From assembly GCA_030598425.1 (NCBI GenBank), contig JAUVPY010000162.1, positions 1 through 6,590 on the forward strand: 6,590 bases of DNA, written 5' to 3'. Source of the DNA: Anaerolineae bacterium. Its GTDB lineage: Bacteria; Chloroflexota; Anaerolineae; 4572-78; NAK82. The position numbers and the translations under genes were made by a program. The notes under the pieces were generated by a model. The model was not told the DNA's origin. It did not search any database and was given only the letters and a program-made list of their open reading frames with translations. Shown piece by piece: positions 1 to 5,902 of the stretch; within the stretch, counting starts at the first letter, position 1; each line of letters starts with the position of its first letter.

Positions 1-158
1 ATTTCGCCGTGGATGTGAACCTTGCCATCCTCGTCCTTGACCACAATGGCCGAGTCGTCCAGGCCCACGATGTGCTGGTCTTCCAGCTTGCCCAGTTCGT
101 CGCGCACCTGCTCGGCTTCCTTGACATTTCCAAACGTGATCACTATCAGGTTTGACAT
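1..158 (-). CDS. DUF1269 family protein, N-terminal part (runs off left edge)
   Basis: Reading leftward from an ATG at 158 there are 52 open codons before the window ends, so the C-terminal two thirds are missing. The protein begins MSNLIVITFG and continues with a predicted amphipathic helix, then SAIVVKDEDGKVHIHGE. This closely parallels the start of the 165-aa DUF1269 protein encoded at 2462-2959 (MSDLIVLAFD, then AAVVVRKQDGKVKVK). DUF1269 proteins are a widespread family of small, probably membrane-associated proteins of unknown function. The start is supported by GGGGGAGGA about 7 nt upstream. It lies only 4 nt after the stop of the preceding 374-aa gene, so it is the fourth visible member of the operon. 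The glycine-rich hydrophobic segment expected of the family would lie outside the window. Family assignment rests on this N-terminal similarity only. Confidence 0.85.
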   Translation of the reverse strand, partial: MSNLIVITFGNVKEAEQVRDELGKLEDQHIVGLDDSAIVVKDEDGKVHIHGE

Positions 159-162
159 TCTG

Positions 163-1287
163 TTATCCTCCCCCTTCGCTGGCCCCCACAAGCCGTTCGA
201 CCATTTCGTCGGTGAGCGCCTGGCGCACGATGATGCCTTCTTCCTCGGCCCAGGCTTGGGACAGTTTTTCGATCGATTCGCCTTCAACCAGGACGATGAG
301 GGCCGAATCCCCGGGTTGAAGACGTTCTTGGAAAGTCTCCAGAAACTCATCAGAGAAGCCCAGGTCGATCTTCTTGGCGGCCAAGCCGCCAACCCCGGCG
401 CCCGCCGCCGCGCCCACGATGACGCCTATCGGCCCGCCCAGCAGCCCGATCAGGCCCCCGGTGATGGCTCCGAACAGCCTGCCGCCCTTGACGTCCACGT
501 CCCCCGTCTCTTTGAGAGCCAGCTTGCCATCTTTTTCTTTGACCAACACGGCCGCGTTGCGCAGTTTGAGGGCCCCTTCCTTCTGTAACGCCTTCACGGA
601 TTTCAGGGCCTCATCCGCCTTGTCTGGCTCATCGAAGATTTTGGCCACCAGCTCGATGGCCACCAGCTCACCCATGACCTGGTGCCGCTGTACCGGGATG
701 GCAGGCAACGCCTCAACCGCCCGCTTGTCCAGCTTCAGGAATACCATATCCTGGTGGACGCTCTCGATGGCCGAAATGGGCAGAGTCACTTCCTTCTTAC
801 CGAACAGACGCTCCTCACGCAGCACCAGATGGCTGATGTGCCCGCTCTCTGGATCCACCAGGAAGCCCTCTACCTGCCCCACACTCTCGTCAGTGGCTTC
901 CACCTTCGCCCCCCGACGCACCGCCAGTTCACCCGGCGGAATGAACTCATCTGTGACAGCCTTATCGATCGTCTTGGTCGGCAGGGCGTGATAGGGCATG
1001 ACGTGGACGTAATCGTAATCAGGTACGTCTACCTTCATGTAGTGCGAACTGGTAAACGGCTCCATCTCGGCCAGTTCGTCGGTGGTCACGCTGAGCCGAA
1101 TTAGATTGGGGCCAGTCTCCACCACCTTCTCCACGGGTACTAAGCGATCGACCGTTTCGTCCTGCCCTTCAGTTTGCACGACGAAATGGGTCACATCTTT
1201 GGCAATGGGGTTGATGATCACGTGGCTGGATTGACCGGCGTACCCGTCGGTGCACTCAACTTTGGCATCCAATGGAATGTCTATCAT
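163..1287 (-). CDS. Tandem PRC-barrel / DUF1269 fusion protein (paralogue 2)
   Basis: A 374-aa protein with three modules. Residues 1-83 form a PRC-barrel-like module (MIDIPLDAKVECTDG, NPIAKDVTHFVV, then RLVP). Residues about 118-198 form a second one (PPGELAVRRGAKVEATD, DPESGHISHLVL, VTLPISAIESV). Residues about 208-370 form a DUF1269 domain with AAVLVKEKDGKLALKETGD at 245-263, a Gly/Ala-rich hydrophobic stretch at about 270-304, FSDEFLETFQ and QPGDSALIVLV. PRC-barrels are small beta domains known from RimM and the photosynthetic reaction-centre H subunit, where they mediate binding. No catalytic motif or signal peptide is visible. The hydrophobic stretch could insert in a membrane or act as a glycine zipper. 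Its ATG overlaps the stop of the 386-aa paralogue upstream (ATGA), behind a strong AAGGAGG, so the two are probably translationally coupled. Over the first 83 ungapped residues the paralogues are about 55% identical by eye. Function is unknown. Confidence 0.9.
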   Translation of the reverse strand: MIDIPLDAKVECTDGYAGQSSHVIINPIAKDVTHFVVQTEGQDETVDRLVPVEKVVETGPNLIRLSVTTDELAEMEPFTSSHYMKVDVPDYDYVHVMPYHALPTKTIDKAVTDEFIPPGELAVRRGAKVEATDESVGQVEGFLVDPESGHISHLVLREERLFGKKEVTLPISAIESVHQDMVFLKLDKRAVEALPAIPVQRHQVMGELVAIELVAKIFDEPDKADEALKSVKALQKEGALKLRNAAVLVKEKDGKLALKETGDVDVKGGRLFGAITGGLIGLLGGPIGVIVGAAAGAGVGGLAAKKIDLGFSDEFLETFQERLQPGDSALIVLVEGESIEKLSQAWAEEEGIIVRQALTDEMVERLVGASEGGG

Positions 1288-2444
1288 TCATTGCCTCCTT
1301 GGTCAGCCTCCTCCTCGCTGGCCTCCAGAAGCTGCTCGACCATCTTGTCGGTGAGCGTTTGTTGGAAGATCATACCTTCCTGATCGCCCAGGGCTTCGGA
1401 GGCACTGGTCACCCATTGATCCTCGACGATTACCAGGGCCGCCGCACTGCCGGGCTGAACTTGCTCCTGGAAGCTCTTCAGGAATTCGTCAGAGAAGCCC
1501 AGGTCGATCCATTTGGCAGCCAGGCCGCCGACGCCCGCTCCGGCCAAGGCGCCGACGACAGCGCCTATTGGTCCGCCAATCAGACCGATCAGGCCACCCG
1601 TGATGGCTCCAGCCAAGCGGCCGTGCTTGGCATCCACGTCCCCGGTTTCCTTCAAAGACACGGTGCCGTCTTCGTCTTTGACCACCAAGGCCGTGTGAAG
1701 AACCTTAAGAGCCTTTCTCTTGTGCAGACCACGCACAAACTCAAGAGCTTCTTCGGCCTGCTCCGGGGTATCGTAGATTCGAGCGATCAGCTCGATGTTC
1801 TTGCCTTTAGCCTCTTTCTTGCTGGGCCGCTTGACTGGAAGAGCTGGGAGCGACTCAACATCCTCTTTGGTAAGCTTCAGATAGACCGTATCTTCCTCGA
1901 CGTGATCTATCGTCGATAAGGGCAGCGTGACCGCCACCTTGCCCAAGATATGGCCTTCCTGCAGCACCAGGTGGGTGACGTGCCCGCTCTTTGGATCGAT
2001 CAGGAACTCACCCACTTCGCCGATGTGCCCGTCGCTGGCTTCCACGCGGGTGCCACGGTGAACGGCCAGTTCGCCCGGCGGGACTTGCTCCTCCTCAACG
2101 GCGGTGTAGGCAGCTCCCTCGGTCGTGGCGTAGGGCTCCTGCCAGACCTCGCCGCCCGTCCAGTGCGTATAGTCAGCCCGGTGCTCGTCGATGATGTAGT
2201 GCGTTTCGGTAAACGGATCCATTTTGGCCAGTTCAGCCTGGGTACAGCGCAAACGGATCAGGGTCTGGGTGGTATCCTGGATTTGATCGATTGGCACGAG
2301 GCGCTCGACCGGGTCGGACGATGTTTTGTCCAGCACCACGAAGTGAGTCACATCTCGGGTAATGGGATTGACAACTACCGCGGTCGACTCGCCGCACACG
2401 CCATCGACGCACTCTACGTTCGCAGACAAAGGTATGTCGATCAT
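1284..2444 (-). CDS. Tandem PRC-barrel / DUF1269 fusion protein (paralogue 1)
   Basis: A 386-aa protein with the same three-part plan as its downstream neighbour. It has a PRC-barrel-like module at 1-83 (MIDIPLSANVECVDG, NPITRDVTHFVV, RLVPIDQI) and a second at about 122-203 (PPGELAVHRGTRVEASDG, DPKSGHVTHLVL, VTLPLSTIDHV). The DUF1269 domain at about 216-372 contains VVKDEDGTVSLKETGD, a glycine-rich hydrophobic stretch at about 277-310 and QPGSAAALVIV. The linker between the PRC modules (84-121) is acidic and aromatic, and is the least conserved part between the paralogues. A basic linker, KRPSKKEAKGK (205-215), precedes the DUF1269 domain. AGAGGAGAA sits about 7 nt before the ATG at 2444. The gene starts 17 nt after the 165-aa DUF1269 gene and ends in an ATGA overlap with the next. 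No signal peptide is seen, so the PRC part is probably cytoplasmic. Biochemical role is unknown. Confidence 0.9.
   Translation of the reverse strand: MIDIPLSANVECVDGVCGESTAVVVNPITRDVTHFVVLDKTSSDPVERLVPIDQIQDTTQTLIRLRCTQAELAKMDPFTETHYIIDEHRADYTHWTGGEVWQEPYATTEGAAYTAVEEEQVPPGELAVHRGTRVEASDGHIGEVGEFLIDPKSGHVTHLVLQEGHILGKVAVTLPLSTIDHVEEDTVYLKLTKEDVESLPALPVKRPSKKEAKGKNIELIARIYDTPEQAEEALEFVRGLHKRKALKVLHTALVVKDEDGTVSLKETGDVDAKHGRLAGAITGGLIGLIGGPIGAVVGALAGAGVGGLAAKWIDLGFSDEFLKSFQEQVQPGSAAALVIVEDQWVTSASEALGDQEGMIFQQTLTDKMVEQLLEASEEEADQGGNE
1294..1300 (-). promoter_or_regulatory. Strong Shine-Dalgarno inside the end of the upstream gene (ATGA coupling)
   Basis: On the minus strand AAGGAGG lies 6 nt before the ATG at 1287 and is itself part of the last codons of the 386-aa gene, whose TGA overlaps that ATG by 4 nt. 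This fixes the start of the 374-aa gene. It indicates translational coupling of the two paralogues, which would favour balanced amounts of the two products. Confidence 0.8.
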
Positions 2445-2461
2445 GGTTATTCTCCTCTCTT

Positions 2462-2959
2462 TTAGTCCTCTATTTCTTCCGCGCCAAAGTACTCGCGCAG
2501 TTTGGCATCGTCTTCTTCCGACAGCGAGGTCTGTATCACAGTGGCATTAAAGTTCTTCAGCTCAGACTCCAGCTTGTCCGGGGTAGATTGGCTGACCAGC
2601 AGGAACAGAGCCGAGTGACCGGGTTCGATGGTCTCCCCGACCTCCTTGATAAACTTGTCATCTATCCCGGTGTCGGTCAGCCTGCCCGTCAGCGCACCTG
2701 ACGCGGCCCCAATGGCCAGGCCCAGCCAGGGCATCCAGAAGATGAGGCCGATCAGCAAACCCCAGAAAGCGCCGCCCAGGGCGCCCGCCCCTACCAGGCT
2801 GACCGCCTGCTTGACCTTGACTTTGCCGTCCTGCTTGCGGACGACAACGGCTGCGTCCTCCAGGGTCACGATCTTCTGTTTCTGCAGTCGCACGAGGGTT
2901 TCACGCATTTCTTGAGCACCAGTTTCGGTGTCAAAAGCCAGTACGATTAGGTCACTCAT
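2462..2959 (-). CDS. DUF1269 family membrane-associated protein, stand-alone
   Basis: A 165-aa protein of typical length for DUF1269. It starts MSDLIVLAFDTETGAQEM (beta strand then helix), followed by AAVVVRKQDGKVKVKQ at 36-51. A long Gly/Ala/Trp hydrophobic segment spans 55-92 (GALGGAFWGLLIGLIFWMPW, then LGLAIGAASGALTG). Next come the family-typical TGIDDKFIKEVGETIEPGHS and a strand ALFLLV. The C-terminus is a charged helix rich in Glu and Asp. The hydrophobic part is long enough to cross a membrane as a helical hairpin, and its regular glycines suggest helix packing. AAAGGAGAA about 6 nt upstream supports the ATG at 2959. It is the first gene of the four-gene DUF1269 operon and precedes the first fusion paralogue by 17 nt. 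No convincing sigma-70 promoter is visible in the 246 nt upstream. The family's function is not known. Confidence 0.92.
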   Translation of the reverse strand: MSDLIVLAFDTETGAQEMRETLVRLQKQKIVTLEDAAVVVRKQDGKVKVKQAVSLVGAGALGGAFWGLLIGLIFWMPWLGLAIGAASGALTGRLTDTGIDDKFIKEVGETIEPGHSALFLLVSQSTPDKLESELKNFNATVIQTSLSEEDDAKLREYFGAEEIED

Positions 2960-3013
2960 ATTTTCTCCTTTCTGTGCGTATTAGGCAGTTGCCCAACAGC
3001 AATTGCGCTGGCC

Positions 3014-3136
3014 GCGAGAATCCTGACTCACGGACGGAAGAGAACACGGACTTCTTCATTTATGTTTTGTCGGTGTTCCTTTCCCTGACCCGCAGGCGCG
3101 AGCCAGGGCGGGCCGTCCGTGAGTCGAGGATTTCGC
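3014..3136. repeat. Nested inverted-repeat element in the spacer between the RDD gene and the DUF1269 operon
   Basis: A perfect 13-bp inverted repeat pairs GACTCACGGACGG (3025-3037) with CCGTCCGTGAGTC (3113-3125). Allowing single-base insertions it extends outward through AATCCT and GCGA, to about 3014 and 3136. Inside it lies a second inverted repeat, 3036-3051 with 3069-3084 (GAACACGGAC against GTCGGTGTTC plus GGAA/TTCC, 13 of 16 pairs). A third, smaller one is 3083-3087 with 3104-3108 (CCCTG/CAGGG). The spacer has no coding signature. The structure could be a non-autonomous mobile repeat (MITE or REP-like) or a structured leader of the operon. No clear target-site duplication is seen flanking it. 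Confidence 0.7.
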
Positions 3137-3205
3137 TTGCCTGCGGTGCGGCTTGGCCGCGTTACGATTGATCGGGTGTTCAACTTGCACCACCGTTGGT
3201 GTTGG

Positions 3206-3862
3206 TTAGAACGGAGTTATGCTGACGATGATCTTGTGCACGACGGGGCCTAGCAGCCACAGGCTTCCCAGGAGAGCCGGTGGCACCAGGATGGCGATGA
3301 CGACCCACACGACGAGCCAAATCCAATTGCGTTGGTGGAGGTCAGACGGGACTAGTTTCACCTTTTCAGGGGCGGCGAATTCGTCCTCAACGTAGATCAC
3401 GTACGTGCCAGCGATTTTGTCGTGCCATCCCTGCCGCTTCCGGTCAAAGGCAACCCACAAAAAGCCTATTGAAAGGACGATCCCGCTCACGAAGTAGCCG
3501 ATGTAGCGGAGAAACGCCTTCCCCCCGGAAGGGTATGAGCCATCCTTGGTAACGACCTTCACGCCTAACAATGTCTTGCCGACGGTCTGCCCCGATGTTG
3601 ACCAGGCCCTGACGTAATAGATCACTGAAATAACTATTCCGACCGCAACGATTAGTTGGGGGATTGGGAGCGGTTCGTATGGATTAAACATTTGGATAAT
3701 GATCCCGACGAAGCCGATGGCGAAAGCCGCTATGAAGGTAAAGGTTGCCAACAAAACCCCATCAGTCAAAGTCGCTAGCAGTCGCCGCCCAAACCCAATG
3801 ACCGTGATCGTTTTCTCGGCTGAGTCACCTGAAGGCTGATCGATGCTGGTGCTGGCGTCCAT
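3206..3862 (-). CDS. RDD-family integral membrane protein
   Basis: A 218-aa protein. The N-terminal 17 residues are polar. The RDD signature follows: R26/R27 and D34 in GRRLLATLTDG, at the start of the first membrane segment (about 27-57). A second segment spans about 68-86. Then come the conserved loop GQTVGKTLLGVKVV (91-104), a third segment (about 119-138), and the closing motif KRQGWHDKIAGTYVI (142-156), typical of the family. An additional hydrophobic segment at about 178-205 (WIWLVVWVVIAILVPPALL) makes four membrane spans. RDD proteins are small membrane proteins; some have been proposed to act in ion transport, but most are uncharacterised. GGAAGGAAA lies about 5 nt before the ATG. A TATAAT promoter is found about 90 nt upstream. 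It is followed, after 246 nt, by the DUF1269 operon, with no strong terminator between, so read-through into that operon is possible. Confidence 0.9.
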   Translation of the reverse strand: MDASTSIDQPSGDSAEKTITVIGFGRRLLATLTDGVLLATFTFIAAFAIGFVGIIIQMFNPYEPLPIPQLIVAVGIVISVIYYVRAWSTSGQTVGKTLLGVKVVTKDGSYPSGGKAFLRYIGYFVSGIVLSIGFLWVAFDRKRQGWHDKIAGTYVIYVEDEFAAPEKVKLVPSDLHQRNWIWLVVWVVIAILVPPALLGSLWLLGPVVHKIIVSITPF

Positions 3863-3954
3863 GATGGTTTCCTTCCTTTCTTCTCATACGATCGCGTGGA
3901 TCTGTGTGGGAAAAACAAAAGACGTGAAGTACAGGCCAAGACCCTAGCGTATCC

Positions 3955-3983
3955 ATTATAGCGCAGAAGCTTCACACGCACAA
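3955..3983 (-). promoter_or_regulatory. Predicted sigma-70 promoter for the RDD gene
   Basis: On the minus strand a perfect TATAAT (complement of 3955-3960) is preceded, after 17 bp, by TTGTGC (complement of 3978-3983). The -35 box is weak (3 of 6) but the spacing is ideal. Transcription would start near 3948, giving a leader of about 85 nt before the ATG at 3862. No other -10 of this quality lies in the spacer. Confidence 0.65.
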
Positions 3984-4022
3984 CGACCATTCGTTCAGTT
4001 TGCAACCTGTACGAATGTCTAG

Positions 4023-4319
4023 TTTTCAGCGGCGATTCCCGCCGCCCATCCTGGCTGGACGGTGACCAATCTTCAAGCCCATTTCATGATTGGCCGGATG
4101 CTGAATCCATTTCTTGCCCAAAAGCCGGAGGTGGGCGCGCTGCCTACCCTATATGACGCTACCGCCTCCGGCGTGAAGGGGGGCGATTACTACGGTCCGG
4201 GCGGTTTTATGGAGATGAGAGGCGCACCGAAGAAGGTGCAGTCGCACGAGCGGTCGTACGATCAGGCGGTTGCCAGCCGACTGTGGCAGGTCTCCGAAGA
4301 AATGACAGGCACACGTTAA
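4023..4319 (+). pseudogene. C-terminal remnant of a short-chain dehydrogenase/reductase (SDR)
   Basis: The plus-strand frame ending at TAA 4317-4319 reads AAHPGWTVTNLQ (from about 4041), then NPFLAQKPEVGALPTLYDAT, VKGGDYYGPGGFMEMRG, and a terminal helix with RLWQVSEEMTG. This is the C-terminal third of classical SDR oxidoreductases of the retinol-dehydrogenase-like type: HPGW.xTNL follows the catalytic helix, and the GxGPGGFMEMRG-like stretch is near the end. The Rossmann fold with TGxxxGIG and the catalytic YxxxK are absent. An in-frame TAG lies at 4020-4022, and the bases upstream are occupied by the RDD promoter. An 85-codon ORF from a GTG at 4062 exists, but no Shine-Dalgarno precedes it and it could not bind cofactor. 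The fragment is well preserved, so the truncation looks recent. It is the only protein remnant in the 529-nt gap between the RDD gene and the tRNA. Confidence 0.82.
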
Positions 4320-4341
4320 TTGTGGACCATAGTGGAGGGAC

Positions 4342-4374
4342 AAAAAAGCCCCGCGTCAGGTCGAGCGCGGAGCT
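4342..4374 (-). terminator. Rho-independent terminator after tRNA-Asn
   Basis: On the minus strand AGCTCCGCG pairs with CGCGGGGCT (9 bp including one U-G wobble) across a 10-nt loop, followed directly by TTTTTT. It lies 17 nt beyond the tRNA 3' end and would end the tRNA transcript. On the plus strand the same stem has a C-A mismatch and a broken T tract (TTCTTT), so it would work poorly for the SDR remnant. Confidence 0.88.
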
Positions 4375-4391
4375 TCTTTACGTTTGAGAGG

Positions 4392-4464
4392 CTCCTCGGG
4401 GAGGACTCGAACCTCCAACCAACCGGTTAACAGCCGGTCGCTCTGCCGATTGAGCTACCGAGGA
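4392..4464 (-). tRNA. trnN: tRNA-Asn (anticodon GUU)
   Basis: The minus strand folds into a standard 73-nt cloverleaf: acceptor TCCTCGG/CCGAGGA with discriminator G; D arm GCTC/GAGC with loop AATCGGCA; anticodon stem ACCGG/CCGGT with loop CTGTTAA, giving anticodon GTT; a 5-nt variable loop; and T arm GGAGG/CCTCC with loop TTCGAGT. It decodes AAC and AAU. The CCA tail is not encoded: the template continues CCTC after the discriminator, so it must be added by tRNA nucleotidyltransferase. The gene has its own promoter and terminator and appears intact. Confidence 0.97.
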
Positions 4465-4487
4465 TTGACTATCAGATTGCAGGGCGA

Positions 4488-4516
4488 ATTATACTTGCTC
4501 GACCCCAATTCGTCAA
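4488..4516 (-). promoter_or_regulatory. Near-consensus sigma-70 promoter for tRNA-Asn
   Basis: On the minus strand TTGACG (complement of 4511-4516) and TATAAT (complement of 4488-4493) are separated by exactly 17 bp, so 11 of 12 positions match consensus. It sits in the gap between the folC stop and the tRNA. The expected start near 4481 gives a 5' leader of about 17 nt. Confidence 0.9.
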
Positions 4517-4539
4517 GTTGCGTCCCGTTTTTTAAAGAA

Positions 4540-5871
4540 TCACAGCTCCGGGTCGATTGCTGGCAGCGGGAGGCCGTTGCGCTGGCACCATGCCTCCCGC
4601 GCATCGGCGACGGTGAAGATGGAGCCGGTGCAGCAAACCAGGTCATTGGAAGCAGCGCTCTCCAGGGCCGCGTCCAGCGCTCGGGGCACGTCGGGCGCGA
4701 TGGAAGCCTGATACCCCAAACCGGCTACGGTCTGGTTAAGCACTTCGGGGGCAGCAGCCCGGGGATGGCGCGAGCGAGTGATAAACGTCTGATCTGCCAC
4801 CGGCAGCAATTCCCCCAATGCGTCGTCGAAGGGATGGTCCGCCGATGCACCAAATACCAGGATGACGCGATGACCGGGGAAAAAGTCGTGGAAGGCGCGC
4901 CGAAGTTTGTTGGCCGAGTCGCCGTTGTGCGCGCTGTCCACGACGACGTACGGCTTATGTCCCAGGATTTCCAGTCGACCCGGCCAATAGGTGTTGCCCA
5001 GCCCCTCCCGGCGAGCAGATAGCGGCACCGACAGGCCGGCGCGCTCCTCCAACCCATCTAACGCGGCCCAGGCGGTGATCGCATTGGCAAGTTGATGGCG
5101 GCCCAGCAGCGGAATCCTGTAACGCTCGCCGAGCAAGTCAAAGGATTGTCCGCGCATGGTGGCTCGGCCCGGCTGCCAGCGATACTCGTCTTCACCGACA
5201 ACGATCAATTCCGCGTGTCGCCCTTCGCAAACCGCTTCGATCATGGTCATCGCCTCGGGCACCTGCGGCGCACTGATCACCAGCGCTCCCGGCCGGATAA
5301 TACCCGCCTTCTCGCGGGCAATCAGCGATAGCGTGTCGCCCAGCAATTGCGTGTGGTCATAGCTGATGGAAGTGATGACGGCCACTACGGGATTCGAGAC
5401 ATTCGTGGCGTCCAGCCGTCCTCCCAGGCCGACTTCCAGCACGGCCAGCTCGACGTTCGCCTCTGCAAAGGCATGGAAAGCAGTCGCGGTGATGACTTCG
5501 AAAGCCGTCAGGCCTGGGATCTCCTCCAAGTGCGGTCTCAATTCCTGGATCAGGTGCACCACGTCTGCCTCTGAGATCGGCTGGCCCCCGATCTGAATCC
5601 GTTCGCGAAACGTGTGCAGGTGTGGCGAGGTGTACAGACCCGTACGGTAGCCAGCAGCGCGGATCATACTTTCGCAAAAGGCCGCCGTTGACCCCTTGCC
5701 TTTGGTCCCTGCAATAAGCAACGACTTAAACTCACGATGCGGATTCCCCAGACGCGCCAGAAGCGTCTCAATACGGGCCAGATCGTAGTTCGTCATCGTG
5801 TATTTGGGCAGGCCTTTACGTTCGTAGTTGGTATAGGAGTATATGTAGGCCAACGTATCGCGGTAGTTCAT
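4540..5871 (-). CDS. folC: Folylpolyglutamate synthase / dihydrofolate synthase
   Basis: A 443-aa cytoplasmic ATP-dependent ligase of the Mur ligase superfamily. It adds glutamate to folates and, in bifunctional members, to dihydropteroate. Visible motifs in order: P-loop GTKGKGST (55-62), TSPHL (81-85), LTAFEVITATAF (121-132), LEVGLGGRLDATN (145-157), SYDHTQLLGDT (170-180), REKAGIIRPG (186-195) with Lys188 as the likely carbamylated lysine, GRHQLANA (257-264), WPGRLE (296-301), DSAHN (312-316) and GASADHP (341-347). Length and motif order are complete and typical. The N-terminal MNYRDTLAYIYSYTNYERKG matches the usual start of the family, supporting the ATG at 5871 although its Shine-Dalgarno is weak. 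It follows the YtxH gene by 20 nt and is probably cotranscribed with it. Whether it carries both activities cannot be settled from sequence alone. No terminator is seen after it. Confidence 0.96.
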   Translation of the reverse strand: MNYRDTLAYIYSYTNYERKGLPKYTMTNYDLARIETLLARLGNPHREFKSLLIAGTKGKGSTAAFCESMIRAAGYRTGLYTSPHLHTFRERIQIGGQPISEADVVHLIQELRPHLEEIPGLTAFEVITATAFHAFAEANVELAVLEVGLGGRLDATNVSNPVVAVITSISYDHTQLLGDTLSLIAREKAGIIRPGALVISAPQVPEAMTMIEAVCEGRHAELIVVGEDEYRWQPGRATMRGQSFDLLGERYRIPLLGRHQLANAITAWAALDGLEERAGLSVPLSARREGLGNTYWPGRLEILGHKPYVVVDSAHNGDSANKLRRAFHDFFPGHRVILVFGASADHPFDDALGELLPVADQTFITRSRHPRAAAPEVLNQTVAGLGYQASIAPDVPRALDAALESAASNDLVCCTGSIFTVADAREAWCQRNGLPLPAIDPEL

Positions 5872-5872
5872 T

Positions 5873-5902
5873 TTGCTTATTCGCTTTTTCCTTATTCGCT
5901 TT
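5873..5902. repeat. 15-bp tandem duplication at the YtxH gene / folC junction
   Basis: On the plus strand TTGCTTATTCGCTTT (5873-5887) is followed at once by TTCCTTATTCGCTTT (5888-5902), with one mismatch in 15. One copy contains the end of the YtxH gene (AGC GAA TAA on the minus strand). The other repeats it just before the folC ATG, so the purine-rich folC leader is a copy of the preceding gene's 3' end. Confidence 0.9.

Noticed and set aside
1272..1919. 215-aa plus-strand open frame
   Set aside because: It is antisense to the 386-aa PRC/DUF1269 gene, which has clear domains, paralogy and a Shine-Dalgarno. The plus frame resembles only the other antisense frame over the paralogue (for example 22-588), as expected from the gene duplication.
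2970..3010. Promoter for the DUF1269 operon (TAATAC with TTGCTG upstream on the minus strand)
   Set aside because: The spacing is only 13 bp and both boxes are poor matches; other combinations in the spacer are no better.
3009..3161. 8-bp direct repeat TGGCCGCG (3009-3016 and 3154-3161) as target-site duplication of the inverted-repeat element
   Set aside because: The copies do not sit symmetrically at the ends of the inverted repeat, and so short a GC-rich match is likely by chance.
3181..3205. Terminator hairpin after the RDD gene (CACCA/TGGTG)
   Set aside because: The stem is only 5 bp and no T tract follows on the minus strand.
3954..3974. Possible trace of the SDR active site (Tyr, then Ala-Gln, Lys-Leu) ahead of the SDR remnant
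   Set aside because: The resemblance requires a frameshift and a missing Ser codon, and no sensible SDR sequence joins it to the remnant. The same bases are better explained as the -10 and spacer of the RDD promoter.
4390..4464. tRNA-Asn as an integration (att) site of a mobile island
   Set aside because: No second copy of the tRNA 3' end and no integrase gene is visible in the window; the tRNA has its own promoter and terminator intact.
4384..5022. 212-aa plus-strand open frame over the tRNA and folC
   Set aside because: It runs through the tRNA-Asn gene and antisense to the complete folC with all its motifs; it has no recognisable domain and no ribosome-binding site.
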